Assembly (NCBI RefSeq): GCF_009789675.1
Contig: NZ_CP046915.1
Span: forward strand, 1-64,000
Source: Paraburkholderia acidisoli
Lineage (GTDB): Bacteria > Pseudomonadota > Gammaproteobacteria > Burkholderiales > Burkholderiaceae
Direction: 5' to 3'
DNA length: 64,000 bases
Below are positions 9,624-18,578 of the stretch, piece by piece. The notes under the pieces were generated by a model. That model saw nothing but the letters and a program-made list of their open reading frames with translations. It was not told the DNA's origin and did no database searches. The translations under genes and the position numbers were made by a program. Numbering within the stretch: the first letter of the stretch is position 1; each line of letters starts with the position of its first letter.

Positions 9624-9739
9624 ACCGCAGTCGCCGCCATCGCGCACATTATTTTCGAATCCGGGTAGCACTTTTTCTTTCTCGTACGGGAAACCGGCAA
9701 AGCACTCCGAACCACGAGAATGAAAAAGGAAATCCGGGA

Positions 9740-12151
9740 ATGAGCCACCGTTACACCCTGCCGCACACCTGGCCGTACTGCCTCGCACTCGCGAGCGTCG
9801 TGGCGATAACGCCCGCCGCGGTGCACGCCGCGCCGCTCGCGGCCGCCGTTCGCCATTACGACATTCCGGCGGGCACGCTCGATCAGGTGCTCAATCGCTA
9901 CGCGAGCGAGTCGAACCTGCTGCTCTCCGTCGACAGCAAGCTCACAGCCGGGCGCGCCAGCCCCGGCCTGCACGGTGACTACGCGGTCGAGGCCGGTTTC
10001 TCGACGATTCTCTCGGGTAGCGGACTCGACGCGGTGTCGGACGGCACCCGCGGCGGCTACGTCCTGCGAACCTCGCCCGTGGCCGCGCCCACGGCCGCCG
10101 CCGACGCGGTGTTGCCCGCCGTGACGGTCAACGCACGGGCCGCCCGCGACCTGAACGGACTGCCCGTGCCCTATGCGGGCGGTCAGGTCGCGACCGGCGG
10201 CCGCGTCGGCATGCTCGGCAACCGCGACGTCATGGACACCCCGTTCAACACCGTGAGCTACACGCGTCAGCTGATCCAGGATCAGCAGGCGTATTCGGTC
10301 TCCGACGTGCTCGCGAACAATCCGTCGGTACGCATCCTCTATCCGGACAACGACGGCTCCACCGACTTCTTCATTCGCGGCAACAAGGTCTCGCAGCTCG
10401 ACATCGCCTATGACGGGCTGTACGGCATCGGCACGCCGGGGATCGAGTCGCTGGAACGGATCGAAGTGCTGATGGGCGCGAACGCGTTGCTCAACGGACT
10501 CGGGCCGATCGGCGGCGTTGGCGCGTATATCAATCAGGTGCCGAAAAAGGCCACCGGGGACCGCGTGGCCCAGTTGTCGTTCGGTTACATCGGCGGACAG
10601 TTCGGCGGCAGTGTCGACGTCGGGCAACGCTTCGGCGCCCAGAAGCAATTCGGCATCCGGTTCAACGGCGCCTATCGCGACGGCGATACGGAAGCGGACC
10701 ATCAATCGCGCAAGGTCGGCACGGCAACGCTCTCGATGGACTGGCGCAGCCCCGACGATCACGTGCGTCTCTCGACGAATTTCGGCTACCGCGAGAACGA
10801 CAACGATTCGCCGGCACGCACGCTGTATATGTTCAGCAGTACGTTCAAGATTCCGGCGCCGCCCAGCGACCCGAAACTGAACTGGCAGAACGCATGGTCC
10901 TACGACAACACGCGGACGACGTTCGCGACCGCGCGCGGCGAAGTCGACATCACGCCCGGCATCACGGCCTACGCGGCGATCGGCGGCTCGCAGTTTCGCG
11001 AAGAGCAGTTGTTCGCGAACTCGTTTCTTCTGAACGGTAACGGCGATATCGGCCAGAACCAGGTGTACTGGCCGCTGTATCGCAATACCATTTCCGGCGA
11101 AACGGGCGTGCGCGGCACGCTTCAGACCGGCCCGGTGAAGCACAACTGGTCGCTGGCGCTTTCGGGCTTGCGCGAGAACAACGGCATCGTCGCCACGACG
11201 CTGGAGACGACCTACACGAACCTGTACCGCCCGGTGTTCATCGCCCAGCCAGGCATTGCCGGTCTCGCCGATGCGGACAACGTGCCGCGCACGACGGAAA
11301 CCGAGCTGTATGGCATCGCGTTCGCCGACACGATGTCCGTTCTGCACGACCGCTTGCAAGTCACGCTCGGCCTGCGTCAACAAGGCGTCAGCGCGAAGAA
11401 CTATTCGACCGCGGGCGTGCCGACTTCGAGCTACGACAAGAGCGCGCTCACGCCAGCGGTCGGCTTGAACGTGCGCGCGACGGAGGACCTGTCGCTCTAC
11501 GCCAATTACATCGAAGGCCTGCAGCAGGGCGGCCAGGCACCCACGGGTTACAGCAACGCCGGGCAAAGCTTCGCGCCGTTCGTCTCGAAGCAGTACGAAG
11601 TGGGCGCCAAATACGACTTCGGCAGCCTCATGGCGACGTTGAGCGCCTATCAGATCAGCACACCGAATGCGCAGGCCGACGGTCTCGTGTACGCCGTCAA
11701 CGGCGAGCAGCGCACCCGCGGCCTCGAATTGAACACCTATGGCGAGATCGCGCGCGGCGTGCGGCTGCTGGGCGGCGCGGCGTTGATCGACGCGCGCCAG
11801 ACCCACACGGCCAACGGCACGAACGACGGCAAGCGCGTCACGGGTGCGGCCAATTTCCAGTTGAATCTGGGCGCCGAATGGGACCCGGTCTTCCTCCCGG
11901 GCTGGACCGTCAGCGGCCGCGCGATCTACACCGGCTCCGAATATATCGACGCCAGCAACCAGCAATCGATTCCGTCGTGGGTCCGCCTCGACGCGGGCGT
12001 GCGCTACACGACCGTGATCGCCGGACACCAGACCGCGTTTCGTTTCAACGTGGAAAACCTGACGAATCGCAGCTACTGGGTGGGTGGCCAGGGCTTCGTC
12101 ATGCAGAGCCGGCCGCGCACCTTCCTCGGTTCGGTCAGCATCGCGCTGTGA
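9740..12151 (+). CDS. TonB-dependent siderophore receptor with STN signalling domain (FecA/FpvA-like, system 1)
   Basis: An 803-residue outer-membrane transducer that imports a ferric chelate and signals its presence to FecR. The signal peptide ends near ...VHAAPL (residues 1-29). The STN secretin/TonB N-terminal domain follows at about 35-110 (YDIPAGTLDQVLNRYASES), then a TonB-box-like LPAVTVNA, the plug domain (about 150-275, with PYAGGQVATGGRVG and VSDVLANNPSVRI) and a barrel ending in a terminal Leu (SVSIAL). The Met at 9740 follows a Shine-Dalgarno (AAGGAAATCCGGGA); the frame open upstream of it belongs to the shadow of fecR. It is followed 24 bp later by the PepSY protein. Substrate unknown. 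Confidence 0.9.
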   Translation: MSHRYTLPHTWPYCLALASVVAITPAAVHAAPLAAAVRHYDIPAGTLDQVLNRYASESNLLLSVDSKLTAGRASPGLHGDYAVEAGFSTILSGSGLDAVSDGTRGGYVLRTSPVAAPTAAADAVLPAVTVNARAARDLNGLPVPYAGGQVATGGRVGMLGNRDVMDTPFNTVSYTRQLIQDQQAYSVSDVLANNPSVRILYPDNDGSTDFFIRGNKVSQLDIAYDGLYGIGTPGIESLERIEVLMGANALLNGLGPIGGVGAYINQVPKKATGDRVAQLSFGYIGGQFGGSVDVGQRFGAQKQFGIRFNGAYRDGDTEADHQSRKVGTATLSMDWRSPDDHVRLSTNFGYRENDNDSPARTLYMFSSTFKIPAPPSDPKLNWQNAWSYDNTRTTFATARGEVDITPGITAYAAIGGSQFREEQLFANSFLLNGNGDIGQNQVYWPLYRNTISGETGVRGTLQTGPVKHNWSLALSGLRENNGIVATTLETTYTNLYRPVFIAQPGIAGLADADNVPRTTETELYGIAFADTMSVLHDRLQVTLGLRQQGVSAKNYSTAGVPTSSYDKSALTPAVGLNVRATEDLSLYANYIEGLQQGGQAPTGYSNAGQSFAPFVSKQYEVGAKYDFGSLMATLSAYQISTPNAQADGLVYAVNGEQRTRGLELNTYGEIARGVRLLGGAALIDARQTHTANGTNDGKRVTGAANFQLNLGAEWDPVFLPGWTVSGRAIYTGSEYIDASNQQSIPSWVRLDAGVRYTTVIAGHQTAFRFNVENLTNRSYWVGGQGFVMQSRPRTFLGSVSIAL

Positions 12152-12175
12152 ACGTTGCCGGTTGCGGGGTCTGAC

Positions 12176-13324
12176 ATGGCGCGTTCGATGCGCAGGTGGC
12201 TTTGGGTGCACAAGTGGAGCAGCCTGCTCTGCACGCTGTTTTTACTCGTCGTATGCGTGACGGGATTGCCGCTGATTTTTCTCGACGAAATCAGCGAGCA
12301 GTGGCGCGGCGATCCGGGCGCGGCGCCGCTATCCGCCGATACCCGGCTCGTCGATCTGGACCAGCTGGTCGCTTCGGCCGTGGGGAAACACGGCGCATTT
12401 CCCGGTGAAACGGTGCGCTGGCTCAGCATCGAGGACGACCTCGGCCAGATCTGGATGGGACTGGCGCCCTCGTACGGCGCCGCGCGCGCGCTCGATCATG
12501 TCGTACGCTTCGACGCGCGTAGCGGGCGCGTCGTTCGGGCCGCGCGCTCCGGCGAACATACCTCGCCCATGTGGCTCGGGCTCCTGTTCAGGCTGCACAC
12601 GGACTGGTTCGCGGGTCTGGCGGGAGAATTCTTTCTCGCGTCGATGGCATTGCTGTTCCTGATCGCAACCGTGTCCGGCGTGGTGCTTTACGGGCCCTTC
12701 ATGCAGAAGCTGGCATTCGGCACGGTACGCGCGCAACGTTCGAGGCGCGTCCGCTGGCTGGATCTGCACAACTTGCTGGGCATCGTGACGGTCGCCTGGG
12801 TCGTCACCGTCGGCGTCACCGGCATCGTCAACCAGTTGTCGACACCGCTCTACGACGTCTGGCGCGCAACCGCGCTCGATCGGCTGCTCGCGCCCTGGCG
12901 ACACCAGCCCATGCCGGCCCAGCTTTTCTCCGTGCAAGCGGCCTATGAAACGGCATTGCGCGCCGAGCCGGGCAAGACCGTGCGGAGCCTGCGCTTTCCC
13001 GACGCGCAACTCGGCAGTCCGTATCACTACCTGATCTGGACCCGGGGCGCTACGACCTTGACCTCGCAACTCGCGACGCCGGTTCTCGTCGATGCGAGAT
13101 CGGGACGGCTCACGGCAACCCCGCCGCTGCCGTGGTATCTGGCGGCTTTGCTGATGGCCCGCCCGCTGCATTTCGGCGACTACGGCGGCATGCCGCTGAA
13201 GATCCTCTGGGCGGCGCTGGATCTCATGACCCTCGGCGTGCTGGGCACCGGGGCGTATTTGTGGATCGCGCGCCGCCGCACGCGGAGCGGCGCGGTCGGC
13301 AGGATCGACCCGACCGCCCGCTGA
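12176..13324 (+). CDS. PepSY-associated iron-regulated membrane protein
   Basis: A polytopic inner-membrane protein of 382 residues with the PepSY-TM architecture that is common next to TonB-dependent siderophore receptors (FoxB, PiuB and similar). Some members reduce or strip iron from ferrisiderophores. Membrane helices are near residues 16-38, 150-172, 195-215 and 345-365. The conserved opening RRWLWVHKWSSLLCTLFLLV and the internal LDLHNLLGI with its His are typical. I choose the ATG at 12176; an in-frame TTG seven codons earlier also exists. It lies 24 bp behind the receptor and should be co-transcribed and iron-regulated. No equivalent accompanies the second FecIRA system. Confidence 0.85.
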   Translation: MARSMRRWLWVHKWSSLLCTLFLLVVCVTGLPLIFLDEISEQWRGDPGAAPLSADTRLVDLDQLVASAVGKHGAFPGETVRWLSIEDDLGQIWMGLAPSYGAARALDHVVRFDARSGRVVRAARSGEHTSPMWLGLLFRLHTDWFAGLAGEFFLASMALLFLIATVSGVVLYGPFMQKLAFGTVRAQRSRRVRWLDLHNLLGIVTVAWVVTVGVTGIVNQLSTPLYDVWRATALDRLLAPWRHQPMPAQLFSVQAAYETALRAEPGKTVRSLRFPDAQLGSPYHYLIWTRGATTLTSQLATPVLVDARSGRLTATPPLPWYLAALLMARPLHFGDYGGMPLKILWAALDLMTLGVLGTGAYLWIARRRTRSGAVGRIDPTAR

Positions 13325-13431
13325 CCGCGCCGGATGCCGGTGACTGATAGGGCGATGCGTCACCGCAACAGCTAGCGGCCGACTCAGGCGCCCCCTTCGC
13401 GCGACCCTTGCGTCCCGCCTTCATTCTATTT

Positions 13432-13456
13432 ATTATTGATAATAGTTCTCATTTCC
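13432..13456. promoter_or_regulatory. Fur box upstream of second fecI-like gene
   Basis: The segment attgataatagttctcattt inside an AT-rich patch is a good match to the Fur consensus (GATAAT-like half-sites with TTCTCATT). It lies about 50 bp before the second FecI-type sigma gene. Confidence 0.7.
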
Positions 13457-13506
13457 AACTTAGTTTCAACATCGTCCGGACAGCCCGGCAAGAGGTCCGC
13501 TTTTTC

Positions 13507-14016
13507 ATGTCCGCCACCGAAATGCCCCTGCAGCACGACGTGCAGGCGCTCTACAGCGAGCATCACCGCTGGCTGTGCGGGTGGCTGCGCAAGCGGGCCG
13601 ACAATCGCTGGGACGCCGCCGATCTTGCCCAGGACACGTTTCTGAGCGTGATCACGGGTGGTTACGCCGACGAAATCCGCCAGCCGCGGCCGTTTCTCAT
13701 CACGATCGCGCGGCGCCTGATGGCGCATCGGCATCGGCGGCAACTGCTCGAAACCAGCTATCTCGAGATGCTGGCCGGCATGCCCGAGGCGCTCGCGCCC
13801 TCGCCCGAAGTGCTCGCGCTCGCGCTGGAAGCCTTGAAGCAGGTCGACGAAGCGCTCGACGGCCTGCCGCCGAACGTGCGTGAAGCGTTCCTGCTCGCCC
13901 ATCTCGAAGAACTGAGCTACGCGGAAATCGCCGCGCGGCTGAAGGTGTCGATGAGTTCGGTCAAGCAATACCTGACCCGCGCCAACCGCCACTGCCTGTT
14001 CGCGCTGGCCGCGTGA
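13507..14016 (+). CDS. ECF sigma factor, FecI-like (system 2)
   Basis: A FecI-group ECF sigma factor of 169 residues, paralogous to that at 8140. Region 2 reads WDAADLAQDTFLSVI, and region 4 contains LPPNVREAFLLAHLEELSYA followed by a helix-turn-helix (AARLKVSMSSVKQYL). The open frame begins at 13408 but that part is the Fur-site region; the Met at 13507 (MSATEMPLQHD) is the natural start. The fecR-like partner begins 28 bp downstream, so this pair is not overlapped as in system 1. Confidence 0.9.
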   Translation: MSATEMPLQHDVQALYSEHHRWLCGWLRKRADNRWDAADLAQDTFLSVITGGYADEIRQPRPFLITIARRLMAHRHRRQLLETSYLEMLAGMPEALAPSPEVLALALEALKQVDEALDGLPPNVREAFLLAHLEELSYAEIAARLKVSMSSVKQYLTRANRHCLFALAA

Positions 14017-14044
14017 CCCTTCCGCCCGTCTGATCCGCGCCTTC

Positions 14045-15061
14045 ATGCCACGTCTCGCCACCTCTTCCTCCGTGCCCATGGCGGGCGGTCTGCCGATCAG
14101 CGAGACCGTGGCCGACGAAGCCGCGGAGTGGGTCACCCTGCTGATGTCCGGCGAAGCCACCGACGACGACCTGCGCCGCCTGCAGGCGTGGCGCGCCGCC
14201 AGCCCCGACCACGAGCGCGCGTGGCGGCACGTGGAAGCGGTCAGCGGCCGCCTGAAGGTGCTGGAAACGCACGCTGCGTACCGGTCGCTGTCCTCGCATG
14301 GCGAGCTTGCGGCGAAGGGCCGCCGCCGCGTGGTGAGCGTGCTGCTGTGGGGCGGCGCGATCGGCGCGGGCGGCGCCTGGATCACGCGCACCGCCACCTG
14401 GCAAAGCCAGCTTGCCGACTATCACACGGCCACGGGCGAGCAACGCGCCGTGGCGCTCAACGACGGCTCGCGCATCCTGCTCGACACCGGCAGCGCCATC
14501 GACGTGCGCTTCGACGCGCGGCGCCGGGTCGTGCGGCTCATCGCCGGCGAAATGATGGTCGTCACGGGCCATGCGCTGGTCGACGGCGCCCCCGACGCGC
14601 GGCCGTTCATCGTCGAAACCGGCGAAGGCCAGATTCGCGCGCTCGGCACGCGCTTCACCGTGCGGCAAAACGACGATCACACCGCCGTGGCCGTGCTGGA
14701 AAGCGCCGTCGAGATCCAGCCCGACGACGCGCCCGGGCTGCGGCACGTCCTGCACGCGGGCGAACGCACCACGTTCACGCGCCGCGCCGTCGCGGGCGTC
14801 GCGCCGCTCGCGCCACAGGACTCGGCGTGGACGCGCGGCCAGCTCGTCGCCGACGAAATGCGGCTGCGCGACTTTCTCGACGAACTCGCGCGCTATCGGC
14901 CCGGCATCGTGCGCTGCGATCCGCAAGTGGCCGATCTGCGCTTCTCCGGCGTGTTTCCGCTCGACGACACCGACCGCATCCTCGAAACGCTGCCCACCGT
15001 GCTGCCGGTGCAGGTGCGCCAGCGCACGCGCTACTGGGTCACCGTCACGGCCCGCTCGTAA
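14045..15061 (+). CDS. FecR-like transmembrane sigma regulator (system 2)
   Basis: A FecR-type regulator of 338 residues. The N-terminal DUF4880-like domain is at about residues 22-75 (AAEWVTLLMSGEATDDDLRR). One membrane segment follows near 95-115 (SVLLWGGAIGAGGAWI), then the periplasmic FecR domain (YHTATGEQRAVALNDGSRIL, IRALGTRFTVRQ). The C-terminal part, ending RTRYWVTV, interacts with the receptor STN domain. It matches the first FecR-like protein along its whole length, including the shared FSGVFPLDDTDR motif. This indicates that the two operons arose by duplication or by acquisition of closely related systems. Confidence 0.9.
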   Translation: MPRLATSSSVPMAGGLPISETVADEAAEWVTLLMSGEATDDDLRRLQAWRAASPDHERAWRHVEAVSGRLKVLETHAAYRSLSSHGELAAKGRRRVVSVLLWGGAIGAGGAWITRTATWQSQLADYHTATGEQRAVALNDGSRILLDTGSAIDVRFDARRRVVRLIAGEMMVVTGHALVDGAPDARPFIVETGEGQIRALGTRFTVRQNDDHTAVAVLESAVEIQPDDAPGLRHVLHAGERTTFTRRAVAGVAPLAPQDSAWTRGQLVADEMRLRDFLDELARYRPGIVRCDPQVADLRFSGVFPLDDTDRILETLPTVLPVQVRQRTRYWVTVTARS

Positions 15062-15195
15062 GCGCGCTGCGGGCGCGGCGGCGGCGCTTTTCGCGTCCAC
15101 CGAAAAAAATGTCGATTTTTGTCTGCCCGATTGCCGCGCTCGCGGCACCTATCCCATGAGGACTTCGTTTTTAACTTCCAGATCATGGGGAAATC

Positions 15196-17694
15196 ATGTC
15201 GAGCGACGGGCGCCAGCCGAATACTTCCAATAACAACGCCACTGCCGCCGTTCCGCCCGGCATCGAGCGCACCGCGCTCCGGCCGAAGGTGCATGCGATG
15301 GCCGCGGCCGTCATCGGCCTGGCGCTCGCCGCCGCGCTGCCGGACGCGTTCGGCGCGGCGCCCGGTGCGGCACCGCTGAGCGACGCCGCCGAGCGCGCCT
15401 ACGACGTGCCGGCCGGCCCGCTCGCCGCCGCGCTGCGCGATCTCGCGAGTTCGGCGAATCTGCTGCTCACCTTCACGCCCGAGCAGACCCAGGGCAAGAC
15501 CACGAACGGCATTCACGGCCGCTACACGCCGCCAGCCGCCTTGAGCGCGTTGCTGTCCGGCACGGGCCTCGACGCGGTGCAACTGAACAACGGCGCGTGG
15601 ATACTCCAGCCCACGCCCGCCGCCGGCACCGCCGCAAGCGAACGCGTGCTGCCAACTTTGGCGGTCAAGGGACAGGCGTTCAATCCCGATGCGCCGCTGC
15701 CCGCCTACGCGGGCGGTCAGGTCGCGAGCGGCGGCCAGTTCGGCGTGCTCGGCGCGAAAGACCTCATGGATACGCCGTTCAGCACGACCAGCTATACGGA
15801 AAAGAAAATTGCCGACGAGCAGGCGCGCAGCGTCGCCGACGTGCTGTTCGCCAACGATCCGTCCGTGCGCGCGTCCATCGGCTCGAGCAACCGCTACGAC
15901 GCGTTCACGATACGCGGCTTGCGCGTGGCCAACAGCGACGTGGCGCTGAACGGGCTGTATGGCCTCGTGCCGAACTGGCGCATCGGTATCGACTCGGTGG
16001 AACGCATCGACGTGCTGAAAGGCCCCGGCGCATTTCTCTACGGCATGGCGCCGGGCGGCGGCGTGGGCGGCAACGTCAACATCGAGACCAAGCGCGCGGG
16101 CGACGAGCCGCTCACGCGCCTGACCACCGACTACTCGTCCGACGCGGTCTTCGGTGCTCACGCGGATATCGCGCGGCGCTACGGCGACCGCAAGCAATTC
16201 GGCGTGCGCCTGAACGCCTCGCTCGACGGGGGCGACACGCCCTACGACGGCGAATCGACGCGCAGCGGCGACGTCTCGCTCGGCCTCGACTATCGCGGCG
16301 ACCGCTTCCGCGTGTCCGGCGACTTCATCTACCAGAACGATCACACCACGGCGCAGGAACGCGGCTACAGCATCACCTCCGGCATCGCCGTTCCCGCCGC
16401 GCCGAACCCGCGCACCAACCTGAGCCAGTCCTACGACTTCTCGCAATCGCAGAGCACCACGGGCATGGTGCGCGGCGAGTACGACCTGACGAAGAAAGTG
16501 ACGGTGTTCGCGGCGGTCGGCGCCAACACGTTCCACTTCGACAAGCGCGAAACGAACGGCGGCACGATCCTCGACGACGCGGGCAACGTGAAGATCGGCT
16601 CCAACGCTTTCCAGAAAGGCCAGTACGACACGGTCACGGGCGAAGTGGGCGTGCGCGGCCACTTCTCGACCGGTCCCATCGACCACGAAGTGACCTTGAG
16701 CGCGAATGCGCTGAATCAGACCTACAAGCTCGGCCAAACCGCTTACGCCGACTACGTGAGCAACATCTACTCGCCCGTGCGCGTGTCGACCGCGGTGACC
16801 TCGTCGTATCCGGAATCGAAGGCCACCGAACTGACGATGACGAGCCTCGCGCTCGCCGACACGCTCTCCTGGCACGACGACCTCGTGCAACTGACGCTGG
16901 GCGCGCGCGAACAGCATGTGGATTCCAAAAGCTATTCGAGCACCACGGGCCAGGTCACGCGCCAGTACAACGACAGCGTGTTCACGCCCGCCGTGGCGCT
17001 CGTGATTCGCCCCGTGCAGCAATTCTCGTTCTACGCGAACTACGTGGAAGGCTTGACGCCGGGCCCCACGCCGCCCACCACCGCGGTGAACTCGGGCGAC
17101 GTCTTCGCGCCGTTCAAGTCGAAGCAATACGAAGTGGGCACGAAATTCGACTTCGGGCGCGTGGGTTTTGGCGTGAGCGCGTTTCAGATCGACGTGCCGA
17201 ACGGCATCACCGACCCGAACACGCACGTGTTCGGCCTGAACGGCGAGCAGCGCAATCGCGGTATCGAACTGACCACGTATGGCGAACTCACGCGGCGCGT
17301 GCGGCTGCTGGGCGGCATCACGTTCTTCGACGCGCGCCAGGCGCACACGGCGGGCGGCGCAACCGACGGCAAGTTCGCCATCGGCGTACCCAAAACGCAA
17401 GTCACGCTCGGCACGGAATGGGACGTGCCCTATCTCAACGGTCTCACGCTGATGTCGCGCGTGATCTACACCGGCACCACTTATGTCGACGCCGCGAACC
17501 AGCAGTCGGTGCCCGCGTGGACGCGGCTCGACCTCGGCGCGCGCTATGCGACGAAGGCGGCCGGCATTCCGCTCGTGTTTCGCGGCACGGTAACGAACGC
17601 GCTCAACCATCGCTATTGGGAAGCGAATCCTTCGGGTTATGTGATCGGCGCCGCGCCGTTGATGGCGTGGCTTTCGGTGACCGCCGACTTCTGA
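15196..17694 (+). CDS. TonB-dependent siderophore receptor with STN signalling domain (system 2)
   Basis: An 832-residue outer-membrane receptor/transducer. The N-terminus is long: about 33 polar residues (Asn/Thr-rich) precede the hydrophobic signal core (AMAAAVIGLALAAALPDAFG). An internal Met in that region may be the true start. The STN domain is at about 70-145 (YDVPAGPLAAALRDLASSA), with TonB-box-like LPTLAVKG, a plug (with PAYAGGQVASGGQFG and VADVLFANDPSVRA) and a barrel ending in Phe. It is paralogous to the receptor at 9740. The 134-bp leader contains a GCCGC/GCGGC hairpin near 15131-15144 and a TCCCATGA/TCATGGGGA inverted repeat overlapping the ribosome-binding site, so translation could be structure-sensitive. 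Ligand unknown. Confidence 0.9.
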   Translation: MSSDGRQPNTSNNNATAAVPPGIERTALRPKVHAMAAAVIGLALAAALPDAFGAAPGAAPLSDAAERAYDVPAGPLAAALRDLASSANLLLTFTPEQTQGKTTNGIHGRYTPPAALSALLSGTGLDAVQLNNGAWILQPTPAAGTAASERVLPTLAVKGQAFNPDAPLPAYAGGQVASGGQFGVLGAKDLMDTPFSTTSYTEKKIADEQARSVADVLFANDPSVRASIGSSNRYDAFTIRGLRVANSDVALNGLYGLVPNWRIGIDSVERIDVLKGPGAFLYGMAPGGGVGGNVNIETKRAGDEPLTRLTTDYSSDAVFGAHADIARRYGDRKQFGVRLNASLDGGDTPYDGESTRSGDVSLGLDYRGDRFRVSGDFIYQNDHTTAQERGYSITSGIAVPAAPNPRTNLSQSYDFSQSQSTTGMVRGEYDLTKKVTVFAAVGANTFHFDKRETNGGTILDDAGNVKIGSNAFQKGQYDTVTGEVGVRGHFSTGPIDHEVTLSANALNQTYKLGQTAYADYVSNIYSPVRVSTAVTSSYPESKATELTMTSLALADTLSWHDDLVQLTLGAREQHVDSKSYSSTTGQVTRQYNDSVFTPAVALVIRPVQQFSFYANYVEGLTPGPTPPTTAVNSGDVFAPFKSKQYEVGTKFDFGRVGFGVSAFQIDVPNGITDPNTHVFGLNGEQRNRGIELTTYGELTRRVRLLGGITFFDARQAHTAGGATDGKFAIGVPKTQVTLGTEWDVPYLNGLTLMSRVIYTGTTYVDAANQQSVPAWTRLDLGARYATKAAGIPLVFRGTVTNALNHRYWEANPSGYVIGAAPLMAWLSVTADF

Positions 17695-17834
17695 GGCGGC
17701 TTTCGGGGCGGCTTTCCGGCCGATGGGCGTGGCGCTCGTGGCGCTCGCGTTAATTTCGTTGCGCACGCAATCGACGCGAAAACATTGGCTGACGCATAAT
17801 CGTCGGCTGAATTCGGCTTCGACGGGAGACAGGC

Positions 17835-18047
17835 ATGTGGCGGTTTATCTTGATCCGTGGCGTTCTCATGTGGGGGATCGGAACCGCCGTGCTGTTCGCC
17901 GGCATCCAGGCGCTGCAACATCATGGCGTGAGTGCGGCCCAGATGATTCGCTATCTCGGCATGTTCATGATCGGCGGTATCTTCTGGGGTGCCGCGATGT
18001 GGCGTATCGGCACGAAAACGCGAGCGTCGGGGCGCAACGGCGCGTGA
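17835..18047 (+). CDS. Small two-helix membrane protein
   Basis: A 70-residue protein of unknown function. Two hydrophobic segments are apparent (about residues 3-24, LIRGVLMWGIGTAVLFAG, and 38-57, YLGMFMIGGIFWGAAMW), with a basic C-terminus. This predicts two membrane helices with both ends on the cytoplasmic side. A good Shine-Dalgarno (GGGAGA) precedes the ATG. The acetyltransferase gene starts 38 bp downstream on the same strand. No family could be assigned. Confidence 0.7.
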   Translation: MWRFILIRGVLMWGIGTAVLFAGIQALQHHGVSAAQMIRYLGMFMIGGIFWGAAMWRIGTKTRASGRNGA

Positions 18048-18085
18048 CGCGCGATGCCGCCCATCGAACGCCCGGGAGCCCGACC

Positions 18086-18538
18086 ATGCATGCCGATCCC
18101 CGCCTCGCCGTTCCCGCCGACCTGCACGCGATCGAGACGATCGTTCGGCTCGCCTATTCGCCGTATATCGCGCGCATGGGCCGGCCGCCGGGACCGATGC
18201 TCGACGACTATGGCGTGCTGATCGACAACGGCCGCGTGTACGTTGCCGAACGCGACGGCACGATTCAGGGCGTGCTCGTGCTGATTCCGGAGCGCGACGC
18301 CATGCTGCTGGACAACGTGGCCGTCGCGCCCGCCGCACAAGGCACCGGCCTCGGCCGCCGCCTGCTGCACTATGCCGAGCAGGCGGCGCGAGCCCAGGGC
18401 TACCGCGTCATCCGGCTCTACACCCACGAGACCATGACCGAGAATCTCGCGCGGTATGCGCGCATCGGCTATGCGGAAACGCACCGCGCCGAAGCGCACG
18501 GCCTGAAGCGCGTGTTCATGGCCAAGCCGCTCGACTGA
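18086..18538 (+). CDS. GNAT-family N-acetyltransferase
   Basis: A cytoplasmic acetyl-CoA-dependent acyltransferase of 150 residues. The GNAT core is clear: the beta4 strand LLDNVAVAP, then the acetyl-CoA pyrophosphate-binding motif with AAQGTGLGRRLL (about residues 84-95), and the C-terminal FMAKPL strand. The Met at 18086 is chosen because the frame upstream overlaps the small membrane gene and reads as Arg-rich shadow. The substrate cannot be predicted. It may be co-transcribed with the preceding small membrane protein. Confidence 0.85.
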   Translation: MHADPRLAVPADLHAIETIVRLAYSPYIARMGRPPGPMLDDYGVLIDNGRVYVAERDGTIQGVLVLIPERDAMLLDNVAVAPAAQGTGLGRRLLHYAEQAARAQGYRVIRLYTHETMTENLARYARIGYAETHRAEAHGLKRVFMAKPLD

Positions 18539-18578
18539 CGCGGCGAGGTATCGGCGATCCCTTACGCGCGCTAACGAC

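Noticed and set aside
9596..12211. 871-codon minus-strand frame opposite the first receptor gene
   Set aside because: Antisense shadow of a recognised TonB-dependent receptor; no domain or plausible start.
15031..17766. 911-codon minus-strand frame opposite the second receptor gene
   Set aside because: Same reason: Arg/His/Ala-rich shadow of a recognised gene.
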